DNA from: Sanderia malayensis
Lineage: Eukaryota > Cnidaria > Scyphozoa > Semaeostomeae > Pelagiidae
Assembly (NCBI GenBank): GCA_013076295.1
Contig: RQOL01000616.1
Coordinates: forward strand, 3,934,392-3,998,391
Direction of reading: 5' to 3'
DNA: 64,000 nucleotides
Of the stretch, positions 22,468 through 35,874 are shown in pieces. The notes under the pieces are model-generated. The model had not been told where the DNA came from and searched no databases. It saw nothing but the letters and a program-made list of their open reading frames with translations. Both the position numbers and the translations under genes were made by a program. Each line of letters starts with the position of its first letter. The first letter of the stretch is position 1.

Positions 22468-25400
22468 TTATTCTTGATTATCTTCCCTTGGTAACTGGTC
22501 TGCAAGAAATAAGATAACGCAGATGACTTTATTATGAAAGCCATGTCATGTCCAATACGCCGTTGAGAACATAGAGGGTTAACGATGATAAAACTCAGAT
22601 GAAACTCAGTTTTATACCTGGTTGTGGAACAGAATTAGATTCACCAGCAAGTTCTGTTGGAAGAAAATTAGGGAGATTAAGCAAACGGTTATTAAGCAAA
22701 GTTAAAGAGAAGTGAGTGAGATATGACTTAAGTATCAGGTACCTTCATCTTGTTCAATATCAGCTAAAATCCCAGCTGCACCATCGTTGGCTTCTTGTTC
22801 TGATTGCATTCTTGTCTGTAAATCAGCCTAAAATCAAATATAAAATCTTTTATCATGCATTGATAAATACAAGGCACACATGAACTCGAGGTTTCACGTG
22901 TTTGCGCTATCTAGCCTCGTTTGCCTCCATCTGTCTTAGCAATTTTTATATAATATGATCGTTTGGTATTAGTAACTTTACCTCGGTCAATCCTGTAAGT
23001 TTGGAGGGAAGATCATCCACTGTTATTTCATTGTCTTCTGTATCCTAAAATTTCACAAACATTAAAAATATTAAAATAAGCAAACATGTTACAACGATGA
23101 AAGAAAAAAGGTTCACAAGTATGAGTCACAGATTAATTAGAAAAGAGAAAACAAATAAATAGAAAACAGAGCAAAAGCAATGATGTTAGAGTTTGGAAAT
23201 AATAACTCTGCAAAGTAGTTTAACTTTGAGAAAGTTGTTATTTCGTTTAATTAATTGTTGCATTATTAAAAAATAAAATAAATCCCACCTCGTTGATTCT
23301 ATCAACATCAGCTTGAGCACTTGAATTATCAGCAGAATCAATTGCATCCCGTTCATCTCCACGTTGTGCAACCTCATCACGTATATCTTCTTCTCTTTCA
23401 TCTTCAGCTCGTTCAGCTGAGCTATTCTGACCTTCTTCATCTTCCAGGGATTGAATTTGAGCCCGTGGGCTATTTCTCTGCTCTTCATCTTCTGGCATCT
23501 CATCAATATCATCAACATCATCTTCGTCATCAATTTCATCACCGTCAATTGAATTCTCCGATGCTTGCACTACATGTTGCTGTTGTTGTTGTGCACCGAT
23601 TGAAGATTCTGCAGCCAAATGATGCACTGGGAACGTTTGCTGATCTTCTTCAACATCTTCCTCGCCGCTGCCAGTACTAAAACAATATTCCACATCAATT
23701 CAATAAACAAGCACTGCACAACAAATAAGAACAGAAGTTTATCATGCCATGAACAGAAATGTTCATGCATGCAACGTTTTGATAACTACTGCTCTTGTCA
23801 TCGGGTGATGAAACGATGATCTCATCACGACAATCAAAAACATATTCACGACCACTGCACAATGCTTTCATCCTTCCTGAAGCTTATTATTACAAGAAAG
23901 ATCTGTTGATGATAGAGGTTCCCCAAACAAATCTTTCTCTCATTTCTTCTCTTACGGCATTATTATTTTCTTAACATTATGACAACTATGTAAATATCTG
24001 TAGGAAACTTTCAGCTTACCTTGTCACTGGTCTTGATTCACTAACAGATAGTTCAACATTGACAAGCTACGGCAAAGAAAATCAATGTAATAATTTGTCC
24101 TTCTATATAGTCAATGCACAATATCTATTAAATGAAACAACATTCCACTGACCTGTCTAGAAGCTTCAGTCTCATCTTCTGCATCAGAACTGAAAGACAA
24201 ACAAGCGAACAATTAACAAGAAAAATTTGTAATAGTAGCATTGGCTTGTAGAAACTAAAGCACAAGAAAAAACTCTTACCCGTTGTCCTCAATATCTTCA
24301 ATTGTCATGGGATCTTCGAACATGCTTCTTCTTGGTGTCGATTGAGCTTGCTTTGGGGCAGGGGGACTGAACAATGTTCCAGTAGTGTTCACTAACAGTC
24401 CAATTGATTGAGCACTGGCAGACTCCCTGTTACGAAACGAGACGTTGATTTCAACATGACATGTAATGTAAAAATGTATATCATGGATAGGAATAGTAAT
24501 TGCATGCTGCAACAGAAGATACTATCACGCGTGAAAACATTGATAGACAACAATGCAAAACCATTTGCTTACCTTTCATTTGACATTTCGGTGACTTCTT
24601 CAAATTCAGTTGCAACAGCGGCAAGATATCCATCCGTATCGGAATCCTGCAATGAAAAACATTGGTACATAGATTACTATATTCCAAAATGTCCAGCCAC
24701 TTATTTATCAAAGCTGCCAAGAGCTGTGAACAAACCTTTCTCCAGTAATATCCTGGCTGCCTTGACATTGGTCTATGGAAAATAAATAGTGTTCATATAC
24801 TCGTATAACTGACTTAATAAATTGGTCCATAATGTACAATTCCTGAAGTGAGTTTATTGGAAACGACTGAAATAATTAAAGTACCTATCAAGGTCTTGCA
24901 TCAATCGGAAAAATGCCAGTTCATTGAACAGGATCTCTGATATATCAATAAGAATATCTTCGCCACATTCTTTCAAACTTCTGCTCTCAAATTTATTCAA
25001 GGAATCCTTAAGTACAGATTCAAGTTGTCTATGAAAAGATCTTCCAAATTCCTAAAGAAAAAACAGTAATTTCTACATAACTTGTGAGCCTCAGGCTGGG
25101 CTGAAACAGTCGTAAATCTTTAGGGCAGAAGGTCAAGAAGCTACAACACAGACTCGAGGAGTTGCAAGGCATAGACTCGAGGAGTTGCAAGGCAAACACT
25201 CAAGGAATTGCAAGGCATAAACTCCAGGAGGTGCAAGGTATGAACTCAAGGAGCAACAGGTAATAAACTCAAGGCAATGTATTCAATAATAGATGACATT
25301 CAAACTATACCTGCTTCTCTGCTTCAGGTTCCTTTTCTTTGGCCAGCTTAAGAATGAGATCTTTCAGTTCGGACAAGAATGCCTGGGTGCATTGAGCTTC

Positions 25401-28400
25401 CATGTGTTCATTCAGGAATGGAATCAACTCCTAAAAGGAAAACCAAAATCGTTCAACGTATCGTTAAGATGGGAAAACAAACTAACAGGTTCAGTAAAAA
25501 ACATACCAGCATAATGGCTTTAATCTGCCTGTCCAATTTCTGAGTGTCAATAGAAGGCTGTTGAATGTCGGAGGATGCTTCACTGTTCACTTCGTAAGCT
25601 GAACTGTCACTCGTGGCAGTAGCAACGACTGCAGCTGCAGAGTATGCCAAAGAATGCGAAGGAGCTTCTTCGTTATTTTCACCATCTGATGCTCTTCGTC
25701 TGGCTTCAGCCATTTTCTCCTCATATGAACGCATGTTTTGCAATGCCTTGTGAAGAAAACAATATACTTTGTTATTCAAATATACCAGTGCAATGTACAG
25801 GACTGCTGGCTGTCATTACTGGTTCCAAACAAACAGAGCAACCAAGGATTTTCATTGATAAACTGAATAAAAATTGATTGGACCTTGATGGGAATCGAAC
25901 ACAAGACCTTCGGGGTAGGGTTGTCAACTATATAATGTACCGCGATAAAAAGGGTGGTGGCGGGTCAAATAGCCGAGTCGGTAAAGCGTTGGTCACTGCA
26001 GTAATCAATTGATCTCCTATCATGGGTTCGAAACGAGCGATTAAAGATTGTGGAACTTAAGTTGTTAAAGTCGTTTTAAGTTGCTTTTGTTACCTTGAAT
26101 CCCTGTAGTTTTGTTAGTGCTGGTTTCGTATTAAACAAACAATAAAAAATATCGTACCAAGGAGGGCTTGAACACAAGACCTTCGGGGTAGGGTTGTCAA
26201 CTATATAATGTACCGCGATAAAAAGGGTGGTGGCGGGTCAAATAGCCGAGTCGGTAAAGCGTTGGTCACTGCAGTAATCAATTGATCTCCTATCATGGGT
26301 TCGAAACGAGCGATTAAAGATTGTGGAACTTAAGTTGTTAAAGTCGTTTTAAGTTGCTTTTGTTACCTTGAATCCCTGTAGTTTTGTTAGTGCTGGTTTC
26401 GTATTAAACAAACAATAAAAAATATCGTACCAAGGAGGGCTTGAACACAAGACCTTTGGGGTAGGGTTGTCAGCTATATAATGTACCGCGATAAAAAGGG
26501 TGGTGGCGGGTTCAATAGCACAGTCGGTAAAGCGTTGGTCACTTCAATGATCAATTGATCTGCTAGCATGAGTTCAAAACGTGTGATAGACCAGCTGGTA
26601 GGGAAAATGCATTAAAATGTGTTTATTAGATTGCCTGATAAAATCCATCCAATTACCTCATCTAAATTAATGACAGTGTCACCAAGTCCTTCTGCAGCAA
26701 ACGGAGGATCATGACAGGATGTCGGCGTAGACATTGTGCTTCCAGTTTCTGCAATTTCGGCATAGTCGTACATGTCATTGTTACGAATCTGACTCGACAG
26801 GGCTTCTAATGCCTAAAATAAGATCCAAAACGTCTTTTACAGCTCCAAGAAGAACCAATGCCTTGCGAAACAATGAATCTACTGAGATTTATCGCTATAT
26901 AATCGGTAGCAATAACGAACAAGGAAGATCAGAAGATATACCTTCGCTTCTTGGTCTTCTGTATCAGTTGTTACTATACTTTCAGTTGGTGTTTGTTCTC
27001 CAGCAGCAACACCAATCCAATTCTGGTAAACCTAAACAATAATCAAAAATTCAAAGTCGATTGTTAAATGTCCAAGATCTAACAAGGCTCATCTAAAAGC
27101 AGCCGAGACTTGAGTTCACCTTGAAGGCAGTGGTGGTAAAATTAGCAAGGAAGAAATGTCTTGAAGTATTACCTCTTCTGAAGGTTCATTTGTTTGTCTT
27201 GTCTCTGAATCCTCTGTGAGAAATCTTGTTACTAGATCTTGCAAACTATACAAAGCTCTCTGTCGTAGGTAATCCGATGTTAACAATTGCAGCTCTCGAA
27301 ATAGCTCCACCTGCAAAAAATGGCACGAAATCCACTCAAATAATCACCCGGTTTTGTAGCTCAGGTAATAAAAAGTGTGAAAGTGAAGATGACCAGCTAA
27401 AATGCTTAACTTACCAAATAATGTGGCCTTGATTCATTCATGGAAATCAATGTTGCAACTTCAGAGTATATTGAGTCGCGCATCGTTTCGAATAACGAGA
27501 AATTGCTTGCAACTGACATTCTACAAAACATATTGGGTAGTACGTATCTACTGAGCTGATTACAAAATCGAGCAGATAAAATAGCTGATATTTCATGCAG
27601 ATATTGTCTATGTAAAATAGCTGATTGAATACTGTATAGGTGTAAATTATGCTCACCTTTCCGAGGCGTCTTCATTTACATTTTCCTTCTCGCGGCTCCT
27701 AGAAAAAACGAGAAAATCATTTGCAAACTTCTTAAAAATACTAACAAAACAGCTTGTAGATACTAAAACAATCAATGTTTACGAATATGAAATGTTAACG
27801 TATCCAAGACAATAAACAAGGTACCTAAAAGCAGCTAAACAAGATGACTAAACATGAGGGTGTATAATTATATCTTACCTTTCATTAGCAAGCTCTGGCC
27901 TTCTAGACACGTTCTCTTCATACTGTGAGACGGTTCTATCTGATGCACTCTCCACTTGGTCTGCATCTTTAAGAAACGAAGGCCAGGTTGCCTTCTGTTT
28001 CAAGTCAGCCAGGTTTCTTGTTGCAGCCGACTTGCTTGGAGTCGGATACGATGTCGTAATTACATCAGACGACACGACATCAGCTCGACTGTCATTAAAC
28101 ATTGCCCCAGCAGTAGCATCTGTAATGCATTGACAGATAGGGCACGGGTAAGTTCAATAGCAGGTATACAGAGAGGTAATAGCAAACTAATAGCGAGTCA
28201 TCATTGCAAAGGTCGGTACCTGTGTATACAAGAGGGTCGTATTTGTCATTAATATCTTGATTGGCACTCCTTTTAGGTTCAGTTGATGAGGTGGGGAAGG
28301 AGAATTCCTTTGCATTCTCTCGTTCCCTCGTGTTTTCATAATCATAAAATCTGAATGGAGAATAGCCGGATGGTTTTTCTTTCCTCTCATTTGCACCAGC

Positions 28401-31400
28401 TGATCTGTCCTGTGCTTGGCTGAACAACGAGAATGGCGGATTATCGATATTGTTGCCAACAATATCAGCAAGGATGTCAGTCTGGGTGTGTCTGTTCTCT
28501 GTATCATCCATAAAAGCGTGTGGCGATGTTGCTGAATGAGTGAGACCTGGCCTGTACTGTAAATCACCAACATTCGCTTGATTCTGTTGGAACAGACCGG
28601 CAGAATTGTTTACCAAAGAACTATCCTGTGCTCCAGCATTTGCAGATGTCCTGAACATGCCGTTTAACCCAGCATTATAACGACTGTCGATGCTCATTGG
28701 GGATGGGTTCTCCCATGGATACACTCTCTGGCGTGCAGATGACAATGGATTAACAGACATGTGTTGAAACTCTCTCTGCAACTGTTGTATGTCATGACAT
28801 TGGCGATCCAGCTGACTTGTACAGCGATTCAAAGCCTGTAGTATTTGAAATGATCTGTTCTCCAGCCCAACTGGAGATTGAAATGCTCTTGCTTCTCCAA
28901 ATACGTTCTGTTGAGCATCAAGCTGAGGTGGAAAGCCTGTATGCCAATAAATAATCATCTATCAGATTATGCAGTGGCGTAACAAAGCAGGACACTTGAT
29001 AGGGGTATGCGATACAATATAGAAAGCTTACCAAGACTTCTGCTCTCATTTATGGTGGCAAATTGATTCTGAAGCATCGTCAAAAGTGTTTGCTGATTTC
29101 TAAGTAATGTTGTGCTGAAAGTATTGCTATTTGCCAGTTGCTGTCTCAGTTGGTCACATTGTTGGTCTAGTGCACTGCTGTCTATTGGTTGCTCTTGAGC
29201 ACGAGGGGGGCGATTCCTCAGCAGCTTGTGAGCTGGAGTAAGATTCTGTAACAAAAGAGGAATTCACAGTGAAGACAACGAGGTCACTAAGCACCACATG
29301 ATACGCCATGCAGTTTGACGCTCCTCATAAGAACATATATATGGCTTCTTGGAACATATAAGGTCTCTTATGTATGACACACTTATACTGTGTTCAATAA
29401 GCAAACTAGGGGTAGATATGGGAAAAGGGTAAACAAACCTGTTGTCTTCTTCTGTGTCTGGATGATTCAGGAGAAACATTCATTGACCAAGAAACAGTGC
29501 TTCCTCTCGTTGTATCTGATAATTAAGAAAAACTCAAAGAGTCAAGTCAAAACTATTGTAGTTGAACCAGCTGAACGTTAATACGGACAGTCATTAACCG
29601 TTACAAATGAGCTATGTTTAAAGCAGTGTTTTAATCTGCGACATGATTAATTCATATTACCAGCTCTCCTTGAATCCAATTTTCTTTTCTTTCCTCTCTG
29701 TCTGTCCCTTTCGTCCTCCTCATCAAACCACGTGACTGGTTTTTCCATTCCTTGCTTCTTATGCTTCTTCTTCTTAAAATCAAACAACGGTGCAACATCT
29801 TCCTCAGATTCTTCGTCGGCAATTTCCTCTTCTTCCTCTTCCGGTTGATCAAGATTCCCTTCATAATCATCTTCAATCTGGAAGAACATTCGGACTTATC
29901 ATCAACAAAGATTCATTCAGAGCTAAAAGACAAGCAGTCAAAGAAGAATGTTAACAAATAAATCCGCTGAAGATGACGGTACCTCGGCTTCTTCCTCTGG
30001 ATAATCGTCTTCCTCAACTGCAGAATCTTCTTCAGTGCTGCTTTGCTCTGTTGAGCCTCCCCAAGTAGCAGCAGTAGTGACATCAGCACTGAACATACTG
30101 ACACCAACACCTTCGTCAATGTCACTTCTTATTGAGTACGTTCCTCCATCTGATCTGTCATCTCCCGAGTCTCTTCGTCTTCTTTGCTTTTCCACAAACT
30201 TCAGCTTCTTATTCTGCTCAAACATCTCTCTTTGTCTGCGCAGTTCGGACATGACGAGTGGATTCGATGGTCGCCCTCCAGCTTCAAAGTAAAGAGAACA
30301 AAATGCAAATACCTTCAATGTACAAGCGAATACAAGGGACGTCAAAATAAACAGTGTGTGAAATAAATAAATAACTCTGCATCTGATCTTACCAGCTTCA
30401 TGCTTGTTTGCTGAAGCGATTGCTCTGTTCCTTTTGACCCTAAAATCTGAATCAGACCCAAACTGTGGCTCAACAGACAGATTCGATGTCCGTTTCACGA
30501 TCCTTGGTATTTTCATGTCTTTATACGTCACTCTGAGTCCAGTCTTCTCTGCTCGTGGGGATACACCAATCTTAGTTTGCCTGGTTTCAACCTCCTTCTG
30601 TGTCTTCTCACTCTCTCTGGTTGACGTCTGTTGCTTCTAAAAACGCAAAGGAGATAAATTTGGCCACTATATCACTCAGTAATTAAAACTGCATTATCAC
30701 ATTATAAATCCACTGAAACGTTGAGTACAAAAATAAAAGTCCTTTTACCTCTTCAGCGGCCGATTCTTCATCCTCTTTGGTTGCGAGTGTACCTCTTGCA
30801 ATCTCGGATAGTTGACGTTGTGCTTCTAATAGATTTTGCTTCTCTCTAAGGAGCCTTTCCAATTCTTTCTTTTGCATACTGAGTCTCAATTGATATTCTA
30901 TCTCTCTATCTAGTAGAGTAGAAGCCTACGAGAAGAAAGCTGGTCATTCACTCACCAGTTGGATACAGCAAATCAGGTCCAGCTTCAAATTAAGGAGATT
31001 AGATTGAAACTTGATGGATCTGATTGAAACAACGTCAACTATTACCTGATCAATTTTCCTCCCATCGCTTTCTTCATCTTGTCCAATTTGCCCTGTAGCT
31101 TGTTCAACACTGCGAACATCATCTTCATTTGTCTGAGATTCTTGTTCAGTAGTAGTTTCATCTTCTTCATCTGTACTTTCTTCCTCCTCATCTTCTTCCT
31201 CTTCATTATCATCTTCCTCTTTTTCATCTTTGTCATCATATTCAGATGATGCTTTACTGCTCAATGATATATTGACAAGGTCGTCCATTGAAATGCCATC
31301 CTAGAGACAGCAGAATAAGCGTCACATAAACTTTTAATTTTTACCAAACTCGATAAATAGGTTAAGTAAACATGGTGATGTCTCGGCGAATCTTGTTTGC

Positions 31401-34400
31401 TTACAAACTGAGCTGAATTCACAAGATTTTGAAGATGCTTCAACTTTTCTTTTGCATGTTGCAATCTCCTAGAAAAGGAAAATAATTACTACACATTGCT
31501 CGACAGTAATTATGAAAAATAAATTTCCTTCCAATCAATACAAACAAACAAAATAAATCGCTTCTTGGCGCAGCCGTCGTGTAAAACGCAAGTAGACATG
31601 CTGAAGCATACTAAATTCTTCAAACAAACTACAGAGAAAGAAACATAAGGTTGGAAAAACACTCACCTCACTTTAGCTTCGAACTCTGGATCATCTTGCC
31701 AGATGAGATCTTCAGAAACTGAAGCATTTTCAGACTCATTCTCAGACTCAGAAGCACTGGTTGCTTCAGATTTGGTTTGTGATGTATTATCGGATATCGT
31801 GGACAGTCTATCTTGATCTGCAGGCATTTGAAACGTCCTCTGTACGGCTGCCAGTCTTTGCTTAGCCTCTTGCAATTGTCTATCAAATTAACAATACGAT
31901 CAAAATTGGCATTATCACAGCATAATACACATGTTCATATAAACAGCTTGCAACGTGATAAAACAGTACACCATAAAGACAATCGTATATACCTGATTTT
32001 TGACGTCAGATTTTCATCATGCGAGCCCGCAGCAAGATTCTTTTCAGAAGCTAAAATAGCGTCAATATTCCGAGGCAACGTTGGCTCCTTCAAAGAGCTC
32101 TGGTTCCTCTTCATGTCAATAGCTTGTCTTGGGAATCTGCCACCCGGTGGTGCTGGCCTCATTCTGTTATCTAAATACAAAACAAGACAAGCTGCAAACC
32201 TGACCAGGTGACTTAATCAGTGTCCTTCTACACTGATTAGCTTTGGCTATGAATTAGCATACATACCTAGTCCGTCGGAGAACTCTTCAGTAGTGTTTCG
32301 ATTTCTGGGTCTTGCACCTCCATTGTTTGCTACCTGACCTGGTATCCCTCCCTCTACGCTATCTGTGATCGATGGCTGACCAAACGGATTTGTTTGTGCT
32401 TGCTATAAAAAACGTAACTTTAAGATCCAACACGTATGCAAGCAGTGAAGCTTAGCTTTGAAATCGTTGCAGACAACATACTAAAAAATTACCTCATATT
32501 CCTTTACAATTTTAGGGTGGGCGCTTACTGGATGGGGGGCGGTTAAAAAAGGGTGGGCGCTCATTAGAGGAAATACGGTACCTCATATTCCTTTACAATT
32601 TGTCCCAGGTCTTGCAATCGCTGCTTGGCTTCTTTAAGCTTCCTGAAAAATCAACATAGAACAAATCATAAAACAAACATAAAAACAAGCTCAGGATTAA
32701 AAGACAATTAAGACGAATAAAAGCAATAACGAGTCCAAAATGTTGTGAGGAGAGCATTAGAATGAAGATAAAGCATACCTGAGCTTTTCTTTGACATCCT
32801 CAACCTCCTGCAATGACTGTTGGTTGACAGTTGATTGGTTATTTCTTGATACAGCTCCAAGAACGCTGCTCAAATCTGCTGCTATTCCGCTGGGCAATTG
32901 TTCGGTTTGCTGCGACTGTTCTGTAACAGTAATCTCGCCAGCTGCAATACAAAAAAGGAAAGCAATTCAAACATCGCGCAACACAAAGAAACATAGGTTC
33001 CTGTGGCTCCTGTTAACATTCTACGATGCGAAATGATAAACACAAGCAAGTTATCTAAGGTTACCTGAGTTTGTTAAGGCATCGCGAGAAGACTTTAACG
33101 TTCTTAATAGCTCGTCCATTTTCAATTTCTTCTCTTGCAAATTCATCAGCTTGTTTTCCAACTCAAGCCTCTTCTGAGCCATGTCAGCATCGAGCAATGC
33201 AGCCTCCTAGATACAAATCGATCAACAGTATTGTAAATAATGCATTACAAGACAACTCATCACTGCTAAACTGTTATCCAGTCGTATATTTTGGAAAGAA
33301 CGCAAATAATATACCTCGTTATCCATAGTATTTTCTATTGCAGGCTCTGTATCCTGAGCAATAACTCTCTTACTCTAAAATAGCAAATATTAACTTATAT
33401 TGTATGCGCAAAAAACGTGGGTGCTTATTTTCTATCGATTGATATGATATGGCAGTGAAATCCACGCAAATTGTTTATGATAACGAAACAAGAATAAAAA
33501 GCATTATTCTACCGTTGTTCTTGAAGTTGGACCTAAGCCCTGCATAGTGTCGGAAACATTCTGATGAATTTCACCACGCAAATTATTTGGCAAATCAATA
33601 ATATCTGCTTCCTAAAGTTAAAAAGAAACTTTATAATCTTTGCATATTGAAAAGAATGACCTACTAAGAATTGAGACATCTTCATCAGCAAGTGAAATTG
33701 GTTTTATAATAGAATAGATGGAGAAAATTATGCAGACATACGTCAATTTCAGCTGATCTCATCATTTCTTCAGCTTGCTCCTGAAGGGCAGCCAATGTTG
33801 CTTGCTTCTTTTTCAAATCTTGGATCTACATAGCAATGGTTATCTTGAATATACAAGCAATGGTAATCTTCAATATACATAACAATGGTAATCTTCAATA
33901 TACATAGCAATAGTCATAGTCATGGTACACTGACATTAAACTGGCTTCTGATATTCTTGTTGAGTAGACAAAGAAGGAATCACAATGCTTTCAAGTAACT
34001 TAACGAGGCATAGAGATGTACAGACCTGTTGTTGTTGGTCAACAATCCTCTTCAGCAGTGAATGTTGCATCTTTAGCTTGCTCAATTCTTGCTGGGAATC
34101 TTCCCCTTCATCTGCCTATAAAAAAATAAATAATTGAATAACAAAAAGTTTGAATTATACCAGAGTACCACAATAGAATGATGGTTTTAATATCAGAATA
34201 CCTCGCTTTGCTTGAGAGACATAACACTTGACGAAGGTGTCATATTAGCAGCCTGGTCCATATCCTGTAAAAATAGGAGAACCTGGCGTAACCACCAATT
34301 TATCGATCTTTTCTGGGACTTTTTAAAGTAACACCACAATGATTTGTGGCAGGATATACTACTTGCAGTCACTGTGATGGACAACATACCAGTGTTCTCT

Positions 34401-35874
34401 GAAGAAGGTCAACATATCCCTGTTCTTGAACTCTCAGCTGCTGAATGAGTTTGCCAAGCTTGTCAATGTGATCAATTTCTGACTTCTGCAATTAATAATC
34501 AATCATATGTGAGCCATAGAGCAAAAATAGCACACATAGCTATGCAGAGTTGAAGAGCTCAGAAGAGGGGTGTGAAGAGAAGAAATCAAGTTGAGAAGAA
34601 TGTCCAGAAGTGTGGATATTTTGACAAACCTCCAGTTGATCTTTTGTAGACAAATTCACATACAATGATGTGGCTTGTTTCAAATAATCCTTGGAAAAAG
34701 GAATACAAATATATTAATAGATTCTATCCACCAATATCAGCCAAAAAGGGGGAAAAACTGGAGTGTGAACATATAACCCTGACTGGTCCCCCAGTGTAGG
34801 ACAGAAAACTCAACAGTGTGGCTAAATTACAAACAGGCATTGGGGTTTGAATATTGGTGCAATGTCCCTCTCGAGCTGGTATCAGATGATATCCTCACAC
34901 TGCATAGCATCAACTTCTGATTTACCAAAAAGCGGGGTATGTTGCTTTATATCTAATGTTACAATAAATCCTCACCCTGACTTGATTCAGTCTTTGAAGT
35001 ATCCTGCTCATATCAACCTTGAATTAATAGCAATGAAATACTCAGAAGGCTATATTATAAAATCTCTTCAATGCCAACAAGATTAATCAATCAACAAATA
35101 CACTGAGGCATACAAGGAGTTTACCATTTCAGAAATATCACTGTCAATCTGACTTGTTCCTATGCTTTCTGCTCTGCTTGACAAACTTTCCTGATCGTAC
35201 AGCACAGCTGACGCTGCTCCCACCCCTTCCTCACCAATCAATGCACTTCTTCCAGACATCCCTTGCTTGGCATTTGGATCCTGCATACAAATAGCCAGAG
35301 ATTCAAATTCTCATGGAGAGTTTTCAAGGGAATTTCAAGCCGGCTGCTACTCAAACAAATATAACGTTTCGTACCTCTTCTCTCTCTGCAAAATCCAATC
35401 GTTGCTTCAGTCTATTGATTGCAACTCTCTGTTCTAGCGGAGTGGCAGAGGTGAACTTTGTCCTTGGGATGGTTGCAGGGGTGTGCTTTCTGACACCTGG
35501 AGATGACGCAGCACTACTTGACTCTTCTAATGGTTTCCCAATATTCCTGTATCCAGAGGAATTCTTCTTGATTCTCGAATCACTCATTGCATCCTTAAAA
35601 TATTAACAATTAATAAAACATTAACATAAGGTCTATTGATATCCTTGAAAAGAAATTTCCAAAACTTTAAACTATTTACAATCTTTCATACCGTGATGAC
35701 GGGCACTGGGCGGTTTGGTGGTGTGGGTCTGCTGGGCCTTTCCATCAAGGCACTTTCAAGTGCAGCATTCAGACTCAAGCTGGTATCAGCTGATCTACTC
35801 TTGCTTGCACTACCAGTGGATTTTGTCTTACCAGACCTGGCATTCTTCTTCGAAAGGTCAGAAATATCAGGCAT
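22468..35874 (-). CDS. PCM1: PCM1, pericentriolar material 1
   Basis: PCM1 is the scaffold of centriolar satellites and supports centrosome and cilium assembly. About 44 exons give roughly 2,150 residues (human about 2,024). The start is MPDISDLSKKN at 35874, and the end ELAGESNSVPQP..EDNQE mirrors the human tail ELAGNSETL. Coiled coils: AINRLKQRLDFAERE (exon 35593-35375), LSKLKMQHSLLKRIVDQQQQ (about 34117), LQEKKLKMDELL (about 33150), KLKEAKQRLQDLGQIVKEYE (32641-32583), EKLKHLQNLVNSA (about 31440) and IEYQLRLSMQKKELERLL (about 30880). ATWGGST (about 30060) is an exact family motif. The conserved C-terminal block reads FSLFETMRDSIYSEVATL, LLTSDYLRQRALYSLQDL, IDTQKLDRQIKAIM and LFNELAFFRLMQDLD, in exons at 27521-27417, 27310-27173, 25747-25506 and 25050-24893. 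Acidic runs occur at about 31240-31100, 29880-29660 and 23640-23300. One 5' splice site is duplicated by an insertion (32.5 kb). It converges with TBCK. Confidence 0.95.
25130..25280. repeat. Minisatellite in PCM1 intron, about 23-bp unit
   Basis: Degenerate repeats of the form ACTCGAGGAGTTGCAAGGCA, about six copies, in the intron between the exons at 25432-25312 and 25050-24893. Confidence 0.8.
25880..26600. mobile_element. Tandem 273-bp array of tRNA-related SINE in PCM1 intron
   Basis: Units start at 25897, 26170 and 26443 (spacing 273). The first two are nearly identical, the third is diverged and truncated. Each unit has a reverse B box (GAACACAAGACCTTCGGGG), then GGTGGTGGCGGGTCAAATAG, a forward A box TAGCCGAGTCGGTAAAGC and a forward B box GGGTTCGAAACG. 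Single-copy relatives lie in TBCK introns (19600, 20213). Confidence 0.88.
32490..32601. mobile_element. MITE end fragment with duplicated PCM1 exon end
   Basis: The 23 bases at 32490-32512 are repeated at 32579-32601. Between them lies a short G-rich element ending in GAGGAAATACGG, related to the end of the 9391-9763 MITE. The duplicated segment holds the last 18 bases of a PCM1 exon plus its GT donor. Confidence 0.8.

Noticed and set aside
24734..24770. Alternative frame of a small PCM1 exon that looks more PCM1-like (NVKAARILLEK)
   Set aside because: Splice phases on both sides allow only the other frame (ending GYYWRK). The resemblance may be chance or reflect an old frameshift.
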